Shown: positions 29,556-37,753 of the stretch, piece by piece | Position numbering within the stretch: the stretch's first letter is position 1 | Layout of the letters: each line of letters starts with the position of its first letter | From: an uncultured archaeon | Lineage (GTDB): Archaea; Nanobdellota; Nanobdellia; Woesearchaeales; UBA583 | Assembly: GCA_937138345.1 (NCBI GenBank) | Contig: CAKZOW010000094.1 | Location: 1-47,065 of the forward strand | Length of the DNA: 47,065 nt | Direction of reading: 5' to 3' | Position numbers and translations under genes: made by a program | The notes under the pieces: model-generated | Database searches by the model: none | What the model saw: only the letters and a program-made list of their open reading frames with translations | Told to the model about the DNA's origin: nothing

Positions 29556-30170
29556 ATGGCAAAAGAAACAAAAATGGATATTAAATTATTTAACAGATGG
29601 TCTTTTGATGGAGTTGTTGTATCTGATCAAGGTCTTCAAGGTTACTTAAACATTGAACCAATTGTAGTTCCTAGAACTAATGGATACCACCACAATACAC
29701 CGTTTTATAAAACTAAAATCAACATTGTTGAGAGATTAATGAATAGATTCCAAGTTGCAGGTCACAAAGGTAAGAAACATAAAATTTCTTCAGGACACAA
29801 TACAGGAAAAGCTAAATCACAAGCAAATATGATGATTGAAGTATTAGAAGCTTTAGAGAAAAAAACTAAAGAAAATCCAATTCAAGTATTAGTTACTGCA
29901 ATTGAAAATGCTGCTCCAAGAGAAGAAGTAATTACAATTGAGAGATCAGGAGCTAGATATGCACAAGCTGTTGATATTGGACCTCAAAGAAGAATTGATC
30001 TAGTACTTAGATACATTTGTCAAGGAGCTGCTCACAAAGCATTCGATGCTCAAGTTTCATTTGTTGACTGTATTGTTGCAGAAATTATGGCTGCTTACAA
30101 CATGGAAAACGCTGGAATGGCAATGACTAGAAGATCAGAGATTGAGAAAATGGCTGCTGCTGCTAAGTAG
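29556..30170 (+). CDS. rps7: 30S ribosomal protein uS7
   Basis: 204 residues, archaeal/eukaryotic type. Landmarks: IKLFNRWSFDGVVVSDQGLQG, KINIVERLMNRF, NPIQVLVTAIENAAPREEV and QRRIDLVLRYICQGAAHKAF, ending in MTRRSEIEKMAAAAK. It organises the 3' head domain of 16S rRNA and contacts the E site. It is the third gene of the operon, nine bases after uS12. Confidence 0.96.
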   Translation: MAKETKMDIKLFNRWSFDGVVVSDQGLQGYLNIEPIVVPRTNGYHHNTPFYKTKINIVERLMNRFQVAGHKGKKHKISSGHNTGKAKSQANMMIEVLEALEKKTKENPIQVLVTAIENAAPREEVITIERSGARYAQAVDIGPQRRIDLVLRYICQGAAHKAFDAQVSFVDCIVAEIMAAYNMENAGMAMTRRSEIEKMAAAAK

Positions 30171-30227
30171 AGCTGTTAAACAATTAATACGTAATTATTT
30201 AAATTACAAACCCTTTAACATACTAAA

Positions 30228-30857
30228 ATGGTAGAAAAACTTACAACTGGAACAACATGTATTGGAATTAAATTTAAAGATGGTGTAATTATTGCAGCAG
30301 ATAGAAGAATGACTGCAGGTTATATTGCTACTGATAGAACTTCAAAAGTATATGAGTTGTCAAAAAATGTAGTTGGTACAACTGCAGGGCATGCAGCAGA
30401 TAATCAAAAAGTCATGAGAGCTATGAGAGGTGAAATTAAATTACACGAACTTAAAGTTGAAAGGTCCGTAAAAGTTTCAGAAGTAGCAATGATTTTGAAT
30501 TCAATTCAGTATAACTTAGTTCGGTCTCAAGGTTCAATTGTGAGTGTTATTTTGGGAGGATATGATTCTCAAGATGGTATCTCGCTTATTAATTTAAGTC
30601 CGGATGGGACTATTGTGCCTAATGATGGATATGTTGCAGATGGTTCAGGATCTATTTATGTTAAAAGTATTTTAGATATGGAATTCAAAGAAAACTTATC
30701 TGAGAAAGAAGCTTTGGCATTAGTTGAGAAGGGTTTCCAAGCATCATTTAAAAATGATACTGCATCAGGTGGAGGATTTATCGCAAAGGTAATCACTAAA
30801 GATGGTATTAAAGATGTTGCTAGTAAAGTTGTAAAAACTCAATTAGTTAATGAATAA
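30228..30857 (+). CDS. psmB: Proteasome beta subunit
   Basis: 209 residues. An eight-residue propeptide ending in Gly precedes the catalytic Thr (KLTTG-TTCIGI). Other active-site elements are present: Asp17 of the mature chain in ADRRMTAG, and a Lys in the SKVYEL segment equivalent to Lys33. GHAADNQ and SGGGFIAKV follow as in the family. The subunit forms the proteolytic inner rings of the 20S core; no alpha subunit is in this window. A TATA-like AATTATTTAAATTAC lies at about 30192-30206. It is followed after 14 nt by eS24, so expression may be linked with ribosome genes. Confidence 0.93.
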   Translation: MVEKLTTGTTCIGIKFKDGVIIAADRRMTAGYIATDRTSKVYELSKNVVGTTAGHAADNQKVMRAMRGEIKLHELKVERSVKVSEVAMILNSIQYNLVRSQGSIVSVILGGYDSQDGISLINLSPDGTIVPNDGYVADGSGSIYVKSILDMEFKENLSEKEALALVEKGFQASFKNDTASGGGFIAKVITKDGIKDVASKVVKTQLVNE

Positions 30858-30871
30858 ATAAAAAACAGAAA

Positions 30872-31165
30872 ATGAAAGCTGTAAAAGAATTTGATAATAA
30901 ACTGCTTAAAAGAAAAGAAGTTGAATTTGAAGTAGATTCAAAAGGAACTACTTTATCTAGACTTGATATTAAAAAAGAAGCAGTAAAAGCACTTAAAGCA
31001 GACGAGAACTTAGTTGTTGTAGACTCAGTTTCATCTCGTTTTGGTTCAACACAAACTCAAGCTAGAGTTTATGTGTATGAAGATGAGGCAACTCTAAATA
31101 GACTTACTCCTAAGCACGTAGCTAAAAGAAATGAAGCTCCTGCAACAGAAGAAGCATCAGAATAA
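30872..31165 (+). CDS. rps24e: 30S ribosomal protein eS24
   Basis: 97 residues. The eS24 pattern is seen: an N-terminal strand ending in NKLLKRKEVEFEV, then SRLDIKKEAVKALKADENLV, then SSRFGSTQTQARVYVYED, then PKHVAKRNEAP. The C-terminal tail is short and acidic. It is followed after two bases by eL39, so it is in the same operon. Confidence 0.85.
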   Translation: MKAVKEFDNKLLKRKEVEFEVDSKGTTLSRLDIKKEAVKALKADENLVVVDSVSSRFGSTQTQARVYVYEDEATLNRLTPKHVAKRNEAPATEEASE

Positions 31166-31167
31166 AA

Positions 31168-31338
31168 ATGACAAGATATAAACATCCAGCTAAAAAGAAA
31201 AGATTAATTAAAGCAGGAAGACAAACTTCTTGGGCTCCAGTATTTGCTGTTCTTAAAAAGTTCGGTGCTGGTAAAAAAGTACATCCTTCAGTGATGTCAA
31301 GAAAAAGATCTTGGAGAAGAAACTCTCTAAAATTATAG
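31168..31338 (+). CDS. rpl39e: 50S ribosomal protein eL39
   Basis: 56 residues, starting MTRYKHPAKKKRLIKAGRQ and ending RKRSWRRNSLKL. The very basic composition, the central Trp-Ala-Pro-Val (SWAPVF) and the WRR near the end are typical of eL39, a small protein lining the exit tunnel. It is slightly longer than usual (about 51). The ATG is two bases after the eS24 stop, and paired hairpins follow the stop. Confidence 0.85.
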   Translation: MTRYKHPAKKKRLIKAGRQTSWAPVFAVLKKFGAGKKVHPSVMSRKRSWRRNSLKL

Positions 31339-31393
31339 ATTTGATTTTAATAATCAAATCAGTATAAATTTTAAATTTATACTCACTTTTTTT
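31338..31393 (+). terminator. Tandem hairpins and T-run after eL39
   Basis: GATTTGATT/AATCAAATC (31338-31360, 9 bp, loop 5, starting at the last base of the stop codon) is followed at once by the near-perfect palindrome AGTATAAATTT/AAATTTATACT (31361-31383, 11 bp). Seven T lie at 31387-31393. The position at the end of a ribosomal operon supports transcript termination or 3'-end protection. Confidence 0.7.
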
Positions 31394-31453
31394 AAATTAT
31401 TGATATTTATTCTAAAATATGGCTTATTTCGGGCTTTTAAATATTTTCGAGAT

Positions 31454-31466
31454 ATTTTTATAAATG
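31454..31466 (+). promoter_or_regulatory. TATA box of the nucleotidyltransferase-fold gene
   Basis: TATTTTTATAAAT ends 20 nt before the ATG at 31486, the leaderless spacing seen elsewhere in the window. Confidence 0.6.
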
Positions 31467-31485
31467 ATATGTCACTACTATAATT

Positions 31486-31989
31486 ATGGAAAAAAAACAA
31501 AAATTAATACTAGATCTTCATTATCATGATTTGGTGTTAAAAGTTAGGTCTTTGGATGACATGTTGCCACTATTGGTGAAAAGGGATAGAAAACAAGTAT
31601 CTCATTTGTATCATGCAATTAAAGAAGTTGCACCTGCATCTCAATTTTATTTAGGGGGTTCTGTTTTAAAAAATTCATTTTTAGATAGTTCAAGTACAGA
31701 CTATGAAGATATTGATCTAGTAGTTGAAAATAGATCTCCTGATGAGTTGTCTTCACTTAATTCGGGTTTTTATTTTTTTGATACTAAAAATGAGCTTTGT
31801 AATATAACAAGGAACTTAAATCAAAAGGGTGCTTATTTCGATGTTAATCCTCATTCACATCATTTGCAAAGATATGAACTTATTAATAAAAGAAGTATAC
31901 ATACTTCCAAAATAGATTTACAATTAAGGTTTGATATTTTTGATGTTCCAATACCAAGACCAAATTATAAAGATACTGGATATCTTTAA
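31486..31989 (+). CDS. Nucleotidyltransferase-fold protein
   Basis: 167 residues. The family signature is visible: FYLGGSVLKNSFLD is the GG/S motif, YEDIDLVVE supplies the paired acidic metal ligands (DxD type), and KIDLQLRF may give the third Asp. This is the polymerase-beta-like nucleotidyltransferase fold used by MNT antitoxins, aminoglycoside transferases and similar enzymes. The substrate cannot be read from sequence. There is no adjacent HEPN partner, so a toxin-antitoxin pair is not supported. It has its own promoter and precedes cytidylate kinase by 51 nt. Confidence 0.75.
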   Translation: MEKKQKLILDLHYHDLVLKVRSLDDMLPLLVKRDRKQVSHLYHAIKEVAPASQFYLGGSVLKNSFLDSSSTDYEDIDLVVENRSPDELSSLNSGFYFFDTKNELCNITRNLNQKGAYFDVNPHSHHLQRYELINKRSIHTSKIDLQLRFDIFDVPIPRPNYKDTGYL

Positions 31990-32040
31990 TCTTTTTAGTT
32001 CTAACTTATATTTATATACTATTTTTATTCTATTTATTCT

Positions 32041-32574
32041 ATGAATCCAAAAAAGATAGTAATTTATGGAACTGCAGGAACTGGAACTTCTTCTACTGGA
32101 AAACTTCTAGCAAAAAAATTAGGATATGAATTTAAATCAACGGGAAATATTATGAGAGATAAAGCAGAAAAATTAGGACTTTCAGTATATCAATTTGGGG
32201 AACTTTGTAAGAAAGAGCCAAAATATGATCAAAAATTAGACACTGTAGTTGAAAACTATGGAAAAACCCATCAAAATTTTATTTTTGAATCAAGACTTGC
32301 CTGGCATTTTATCCCAGATAGTTTGAAAATTTATTTTTATGCGGATGAAGATTTAATCTATACTAGAATTGCAAAAAGGGATGGTATTTCAAAAGATGAA
32401 GCAGAACAATTAACTATCTCCAGAAATGCTAATGACCAAGAAAGATACAAAGAACTATATCCACATATCTCTTATCCACCTAAAAAAGAAGATTTTGATT
32501 TAATAGTTGATACAACAGAGGATAGTGTTGAAGATAGTGTTGTTAAAATTATAAACTTTTTAGAAAAAAAATAA
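32041..32574 (+). CDS. cmk: Cytidylate kinase (archaeal type)
   Basis: 177 residues, the length of the archaeal CMP kinases. The P-loop is IVIYGTAGTGTSSTGKLLAKKL. The family's FKSTGNIMRD substrate segment, FESRLAWHFIP and the RDGISKDEAEQ lid are present, followed by FDLIVDTT near the end. It phosphorylates CMP/dCMP with ATP for nucleotide recycling. A TATA-like TTATATTTATATAC lies at about 32007-32020. It converges on the Yip1-like gene with a single base between stops. An adenylate-kinase-like substrate cannot be excluded, but the STGxxxR pattern favours CMP. Confidence 0.85.
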   Translation: MNPKKIVIYGTAGTGTSSTGKLLAKKLGYEFKSTGNIMRDKAEKLGLSVYQFGELCKKEPKYDQKLDTVVENYGKTHQNFIFESRLAWHFIPDSLKIYFYADEDLIYTRIAKRDGISKDEAEQLTISRNANDQERYKELYPHISYPPKKEDFDLIVDTTEDSVEDSVVKIINFLEKK

Positions 32575-32575
32575 T

Positions 32576-33184
32576 TTATTGGAATAATGTTCCAATGATG
32601 TTTTGACTTAATTCTGGGTATACACTAAATGTTACAAATGTGAAAAATCCAATTAAGAGAAATGGAAGTAAAATGGCAATTAAACTTTGTTCTAAACTAA
32701 ATCCATAAATTGTATGCATAGTTACAAATAATGTGTATAGGAAGTATAATATGAACATTACTAATAAGAATCCTGCAAAACTGAGGCTAATTGTTGCAAA
32801 TAATGCAATTGCATAAATAATTATTGTAAATACTATTGCTGTATGAAATCCAACTGAGAGTAATGGGTGGATATGTTTTTTAGGATTTACTAATTCTGCA
32901 AAAATACCAAAAAACCCATATACTGCATATACTGCAATATTGAACATGAAAGGATATATCATTAGCATAGCATAAAGAACGCTAGGTTCAATAGCTCTTC
33001 CTCCAATTGTATATCCTCCTTTTATGATTCCTATGATAAATGCAACTAATACTATGATGTAGTTGAGAAATAATGTACTTAGAAAAATTTCTTCAACACT
33101 TTTTTCTTTAGCAATTTTTTTAATTGTCTGTCTATCAAAGCCCAATATTTTTAGTCCTTCGATGATTGATTTACTAATATACAT
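32576..33184 (-). CDS. Yip1-like integral membrane protein
   Basis: 202 residues with about five hydrophobic helices after a soluble N-terminal segment (MYISKSIIEGLKILGFDRQ). The helices include FLNYIIVLVAFIIGIIKGG, LYAMLMIYPFMFNIAVYAVY, IVFTIIIYAIALFATISL and ILLPFLLIGFFTFVTFSV. The layout and the small-residue-rich second helix resemble the Yip1 family common in archaea. The function is not known. The minus strand carries AATTTATAAATAG before the start (33226-33238). A 7-bp hairpin ATTGGAA-TAATG-TTCCAAT overlaps the end of the gene. Confidence 0.65.
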   Translation of the reverse strand: MYISKSIIEGLKILGFDRQTIKKIAKEKSVEEIFLSTLFLNYIIVLVAFIIGIIKGGYTIGGRAIEPSVLYAMLMIYPFMFNIAVYAVYGFFGIFAELVNPKKHIHPLLSVGFHTAIVFTIIIYAIALFATISLSFAGFLLVMFILYFLYTLFVTMHTIYGFSLEQSLIAILLPFLLIGFFTFVTFSVYPELSQNIIGTLFQ

Positions 33185-33236
33185 ATTTTTTAGGTATTTT
33201 CTTTTTATTTAATATTTAGTTATTACTATTTATAAA

Positions 33237-34526
33237 TTACAATGAATATTCAATGATACAATTCTTTTTAGAATCTATTTTTTGTTTTTCTATGTTTTTT
33301 AATAGTTGAGTTAATTCTTCTTTTTGTCGCTCTTTTTTTTCTTTGAGTTTATCTATTTTTGTTATAATGTTATTTAGTTCATTACTTTCTATTTCATTCA
33401 TCTTTTCAGAGACTTTAATGTACTTATTTGAGAGGGTTGTTTCTTCATTAATTAAAATATTATATTTTTCTTCTTTGTCCTTTCTTTCTTGATACTTTTT
33501 ATCAACAATTCTTTTTTGTTTATCTAGATTTTTTTCTATTTGTATTATTTTTTTTTGTAATTCTTCTTCTAGTTTGGTTATTTCTTTGAGTTTTTCTATA
33601 TTTTCTTGAGTGAGAATTCTTTCCTTCTCAATTAAATCTTCATGTTCTTTTTCTAATATAATCTCTTTTTCTTTTAATTTATTGATTTTATTTTCGTATT
33701 TTAATATTATTGTCTTAGTATTGGAAAAAGAAGTCCAGTATATTAATCCAAGTGATAGAATAAAGGGCAGAGGTTCAATAGTTTTATATTTCTTTGATTT
33801 AAGATTTGTTTTTAATGTAGTTATTTTTGCCTTGAATAGTTTTTCATCTAATGAGAGTTTTTTTATTTTATGAGCGATATGATTTTTTTTATCTTCTATT
33901 TTTTTCTTTTCTAACTTAAAATTTCCTTTTTCTTTTATGAGATGGAACATTTCTTCTTGTTTAATTTTTTCTTTTTCTAATTCTTTGAGAATTTTTTCTT
34001 CGGTTTTTATTTCTTTTTCTAATATGTCTAATATTTTTTTTTTAAATTGTAATATTTCATTACGTTTTTTTTCTAATTCTTTTTCAGATATTTTTACTTC
34101 AGATTCTATTGTTTTTTTATATTTTTCAAGTTCTCTTTCGTGCTTTTTTGTGTAGTTCTTTATTTTAGTAATACTCTCGAAGATATCTTGGTTTGTAATT
34201 GATTCAATCATACTAGTTAGGATTTCTTTTTGTGAGTATACTGGAATGAGTTCATAATTTTCTTCATCTAGGGGTTTAAATTTTTTATTTTTGATATTTA
34301 GTTGAATTTTTTCTTTTACTTTTTCAAATTCTTTTATTTCTTCATATATTGTTACATTTTTATATTCTGGTTTTTCTATCTGTTCGTTGATTTTTTTTAA
34401 TTCTTCAAAAGGATTTTTATCATTTAGTTCAATATTGTATTCTTTGAGCAGCTTGTATTGTGTACTTTTAGTTGAAAATACTTGTGATTCATAAATAATT
34501 ACTTGCTCGCTTTGAACTTTTGTCAT
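33237..34526 (-). CDS. Long coiled-coil protein with one hydrophobic segment
   Basis: 429 residues, extremely rich in Lys, Glu and Ile with almost uninterrupted heptad character. Helical segments such as KKHERELEKYKKTIESEVK and LDKQKRIVDKKYQERKDKEE run through most of the protein. One hydrophobic stretch (LPFILSLGLIYWTSF, about 250-265) divides the coils and could be a membrane segment. No Walker motifs are present, so it is not an SMC ATPase. It may be a structural or tethering protein. It is divergent from the DedA-like gene. The family is not recognised. Confidence 0.7.
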   Translation of the reverse strand: MTKVQSEQVIIYESQVFSTKSTQYKLLKEYNIELNDKNPFEELKKINEQIEKPEYKNVTIYEEIKEFEKVKEKIQLNIKNKKFKPLDEENYELIPVYSQKEILTSMIESITNQDIFESITKIKNYTKKHERELEKYKKTIESEVKISEKELEKKRNEILQFKKKILDILEKEIKTEEKILKELEKEKIKQEEMFHLIKEKGNFKLEKKKIEDKKNHIAHKIKKLSLDEKLFKAKITTLKTNLKSKKYKTIEPLPFILSLGLIYWTSFSNTKTIILKYENKINKLKEKEIILEKEHEDLIEKERILTQENIEKLKEITKLEEELQKKIIQIEKNLDKQKRIVDKKYQERKDKEEKYNILINEETTLSNKYIKVSEKMNEIESNELNNIITKIDKLKEKKERQKEELTQLLKNIEKQKIDSKKNCIIEYSL

Positions 34527-34634
34527 ATACTATAGGAGTTATTGTTTTTTATTAATCTTTCTTATTTTGTATTTTTATTTTAGATACATAAACTATTTAA
34601 AGAGACCTATTTTGTATAATATCATTGATGTTGT

Positions 34635-35837
34635 ATGTTTGAGCTAATTTTTAATTTATTACAGGCTGGAGGTCTCTTTATTCTTTTTTTATTACTAATT
34701 TTAGAAGGAAATCCTATTATTGGTTTTTTTATTCCAGGTTCTGTTGTTGTTATTTTCTATGGATTTTTTATTTCAGCTCAACAAGAAACTTCTGTATCAA
34801 CTGCATTACTAGTAATTGCTTTAGGATCAATAATAGGAGATATTATTGGGTTTTATATGGGGAGAAAATTAGGAATTAATGCATTGAAGAGATTTGGTTT
34901 AAATAAAGATTCTTTTCTTTACAAATCTTCTTGTGGTTTTTTTACAAAGTATAAATATTTGTCAATTATTTTAGGGAGACAAATAAATTTTACTAGAGCA
35001 TTTATTCCTTTTTTTGCAGGACTCTCAAAAATGAGGGAATTTGTATTTATTTCAATTGCTATTTTTAGTGGTATTTTATGGTCGTTGTTGACGTTTTTAG
35101 TTGGTTATTATTTTGGATATGTAGCGCTTAGAAAGTTTGAATTCTTTTTTGCATTCCTATTATTTTTATTAGTGTATTGTACTATTTTGTACTATATCTT
35201 TAGGGTTGTTAAGAAGATTTATGATCAAAATGTTGTAACTATTAGAAGATATGCTTTTCTCAATATCTCAGCAATTATTCTTCTAGGATTTTTGTCTTTG
35301 TGTTTATTAGCGTTGAAAAATACTCCTTTTTCTCTTGCACTTAATGGTGGTTTATCTTTTTTATTATTTCCTTTAGGATTTATTTCATTTTTTACTAGCA
35401 AATTATTTATGTTTATTTTCTTCCAAGTTCTTTTTTTAATTCCACTTTATCTAAAGAAATTTAAGTTATTTCTCATTTTTCTTTGGTCTTCATTTCTATT
35501 TATACAATATACTTTATTGAGTATTTTTTTCATTAATTTATTTTTTAACTTAAAATTATCTTTTTCAGTATTTATGATTACTTTTGGATTTTTCTTATTG
35601 TTAATTTTGCTCTATGAGAAAAATGATGTTTTATATACCTTTAAGAGAAAGGCTGTGTTTTTTCTAATGGGTTTTTTATTACTATTGCTTTTGATTTACT
35701 CAATTAGGTATAATGGTGATTTTTACAGAGTAATTATTTCTTTTTTAATTGCCTCTATTGGGTGTGAGTTGCTTTATGTGCTTTCCCATTATAGAATTGT
35801 TGATTCTCATCTTTGTAATGTAATTAAAAAAGCATAA
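34635..35837 (+). CDS. DedA-family membrane protein with extra C-terminal membrane domain
   Basis: 400 residues. Residues 1-200 follow the DedA/SNARE-associated pattern: LLILEGNPIIGFFIPGSVVV (the conserved E-x-x-x-P-x-P-G-like entry loop), then GSIIGDIIGFYMGRKLG, then FTKYKYLSIILGRQINFTRAFIPFFAGLSKM with the conserved basic residues. DedA proteins move or flip lipids such as undecaprenyl phosphate or phospholipids. The C-terminal 200 residues add about six hydrophobic helices with no recognised family; standard DedA proteins are about 200 long, so this is a fusion. A TATA-like AACTATTTAAAG lies at 34590-34601. Confidence 0.8.
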   Translation: MFELIFNLLQAGGLFILFLLLILEGNPIIGFFIPGSVVVIFYGFFISAQQETSVSTALLVIALGSIIGDIIGFYMGRKLGINALKRFGLNKDSFLYKSSCGFFTKYKYLSIILGRQINFTRAFIPFFAGLSKMREFVFISIAIFSGILWSLLTFLVGYYFGYVALRKFEFFFAFLLFLLVYCTILYYIFRVVKKIYDQNVVTIRRYAFLNISAIILLGFLSLCLLALKNTPFSLALNGGLSFLLFPLGFISFFTSKLFMFIFFQVLFLIPLYLKKFKLFLIFLWSSFLFIQYTLLSIFFINLFFNLKLSFSVFMITFGFFLLLILLYEKNDVLYTFKRKAVFFLMGFLLLLLLIYSIRYNGDFYRVIISFLIASIGCELLYVLSHYRIVDSHLCNVIKKA

Positions 35838-36032
35838 CTTTCTTCTAAACCTGATTTTATATTATTTATTCAATTAATTTAAGTTGGTTGCTTTATTTTT
35901 TCAGTGTTATTCTTATTTTTGCTACTGAGTTTTCTTTTGCAAGTAGTGATAAAATAATATAAATCATTTTCTTGATTCAATCATTATAAATGTGTAAAGT
36001 TTAGGCTTTATCTCATGCAATGATTTAAAAAA

Positions 36033-37109
36033 ATGGTTTTAGGATTAATGGATTTTCTCTTAGGTGGGAAAAAAAAGACTAAATTAGGAAGAAATGGGCA
36101 AGTTAGTGCTAACCCTTCTCAACCTATGCCACAACAAGGTGGAGCTCAAGTACCTGATGGAGTTCAAAATACTACTCAAAATACTCAGGAGATGCAATTT
36201 GAAGATCAAAATGCTCAAGCTCAGCAACAACCTCAAGCTCAGCAACAGCAAGTACAACAACCACAAGCTCAACCTGCAATGACCCAACAAGGTGGTGCTC
36301 AAGTTCAAAGAAAATCAGTATCTGAGGCATTGTCAAAAATTCATAAGGAATTAAAGGAGACTAATTCTCGTGTAACTGATATGGTAGCTAGTATTAAAAA
36401 TGTTGAAAATTCAGTTAATACTTTAGGACACAGAGTTGATGAATTAGAAGCATCTAAGAAAGTATCTTCTGAAAAATTTTCTCAAATGGATGCTAACATG
36501 TCCAAATTTTTATCATTGTACGAATTAATTAATAATCAATATAATCCTTTTGTAACTCAAGAAGAAGGAGTTAAAAAAGTAGCAATTTCCTCAGACGGAA
36601 ATTCAATTCCTGATTTTGATTCAGGTTCTGAGAGTTCATCTGCTCCAGTAAATGTAGGTGATGCAATTTCAGCACTTCCTGATGCAATTCCTGAGTTAAA
36701 AGAAGTTAAAAAAGTATCAGTTGATGATTTAGAATCATCTCTTTTAGAATTAGATACTTTAAATATTGAGGAAGCTGCAGGAAACGCAGTTCCTTTAACT
36801 AGATTAAAAAATAATACTAATTCATTAGTTGTTATTTTATCATGGTTAGAATATTTAACAAAAAGAGTTGGTATTGAAGAGACAAGAACTACTCTGAGAT
36901 ATTACACTGAAGTTCTGAGATGGATTACTCCTGAAGTTTTCTTTGACTTAGATAAATATTTAAGAGGTATGAAAGATAGAAACCATGAAGAAGGTGAAAC
37001 TTTAGGTGTTAGAGACCATATTGTTTCCTTATACTTTATTTCAAAATTAAATGAAAAAACTCTTGATGCTAAATTAACTAAAGCAGTTTTACAAATTATT
37101 AAAAACTAA
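36033..37109 (+). CDS. arlCE: Archaellum motor accessory protein ArlCE/ArlD-like
   Basis: 358 residues. The N-terminal 90 residues are a Gln/Pro/Ala-rich disordered tract (AQAQQQPQAQQQQVQQPQAQ). A coiled coil follows (KIHKELKETNSRVTDMVASI) with the family motif YELINNQYNPFV at about 165. A C-terminal FlaC/D/E-type domain occupies about 245-358, with SLVVILSWLEYLTKRVG, TLRYYTEVLRWI and LYFISKLNEKTL. These proteins form the cytosolic ring around ArlH/ArlI and link to chemotaxis. It leads the archaellum-type cluster. Its stop codon lies in a perfect 12-bp stem with a 5-nt loop (37098-37126). Confidence 0.85.
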   Translation: MVLGLMDFLLGGKKKTKLGRNGQVSANPSQPMPQQGGAQVPDGVQNTTQNTQEMQFEDQNAQAQQQPQAQQQQVQQPQAQPAMTQQGGAQVQRKSVSEALSKIHKELKETNSRVTDMVASIKNVENSVNTLGHRVDELEASKKVSSEKFSQMDANMSKFLSLYELINNQYNPFVTQEEGVKKVAISSDGNSIPDFDSGSESSSAPVNVGDAISALPDAIPELKEVKKVSVDDLESSLLELDTLNIEEAAGNAVPLTRLKNNTNSLVVILSWLEYLTKRVGIEETRTTLRYYTEVLRWITPEVFFDLDKYLRGMKDRNHEEGETLGVRDHIVSLYFISKLNEKTLDAKLTKAVLQIIKN

Positions 37110-37126
37110 TAAATTTAGTTTTTAAT
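37098..37126 (+). terminator. 12-bp palindrome spanning the arlCE stop codon
   Basis: ATTAAAAACTAA pairs perfectly with TTAGTTTTTAAT around loop TAAAT; the TAA stop is within the stem. It is followed by TCCTTTTAAT. It separates arlCE from the arlF/G genes, which have their own TATA-rich upstream region, so it probably ends or stabilises the arlCE transcript. Confidence 0.65.
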
Positions 37127-37260
37127 CCTTTTAATAAATTAAAATCATTAAGAATTAATCTTGGTATTTTTTATCATTATTTTCTAAATTAAAATACTTA
37201 TTTCTTAATAAGTAGTACATAAACTATATAAGATATTTTTATAATTTTTAATTATATATT

Positions 37261-37752
37261 ATGACTTCTAAAAAAAATTTATTTAGTTCTTGTACTCAAA
37301 CCAAAAAAGCATTTGGTTCTGTAGTATCAACTTTGATTATGTTTATTGCAATTGTTGGTGTGACAACAGGTATTGTTATTTCTTTTGAAAATTATGTTAG
37401 TGAGGCTCAGTCTTCTTTTAGTTCACAAAATGAACTTGCTTCAAATAAATTAAAAACTGCAGTTTCAATAATTAATACTGATTATAACTCTTCTTCAAAT
37501 GTTTTGTATGTTTATGTTAAAAATATTGGTGAATCAAAACTTAGACCTCAAAATTTTGATGTATTTTTAGATGATGCTTATGTTGTTAATTATAATGTGA
37601 CTCAAGCAGCTGATTTTTCTACCGTTATGACACTGATGGATCTTCAAGATACGGGAGTTGTTCAAATTCCTACTACATTAGTTGCTGGAACTCATGAAGT
37701 TAAGGTAATTACTGAATTTGGTGTTGGTGCTGAAGAGAGTTTTAATTCATAA
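37261..37752 (+). CDS. ArlF/ArlG-family pseudoperiplasmic archaellum stator protein
   Basis: 163 residues. A single N-terminal hydrophobic helix (GSVVSTLIMFIAIVGVTTGI) preceded by Lys residues is followed by a beta-sandwich: KLKTAVSIINTDYNSSSN, VLYVYVKNIGESKLRPQN and FDVFLDDAYVVNYN. The pattern 'helix, then LYVYVKNxGxxxL, then FLDD' is that of ArlF/ArlG, which bind the S-layer and brace the motor. It is the first of two adjacent proteins of this type; the next starts one base after its stop. A TATA-rich AAGATATTTTTATAAT lies about 25 nt upstream. Confidence 0.75.
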   Translation: MTSKKNLFSSCTQTKKAFGSVVSTLIMFIAIVGVTTGIVISFENYVSEAQSSFSSQNELASNKLKTAVSIINTDYNSSSNVLYVYVKNIGESKLRPQNFDVFLDDAYVVNYNVTQAADFSTVMTLMDLQDTGVVQIPTTLVAGTHEVKVITEFGVGAEESFNS

Positions 37753-37753
37753 A

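Noticed and set aside
31486-31989. MNT/HEPN toxin-antitoxin pair
   Set aside because: The nucleotidyltransferase fold is present but no HEPN-type partner adjoins it; the neighbour is cytidylate kinase.
37110-37180. Possible echoes of the arlCE end (VLQIIKN) downstream
   Set aside because: Frames such as VFFIIIF and LILLIN are simple AT-rich sequence; there is no CG box or 3-nt-loop hairpin, so chance is the better explanation.
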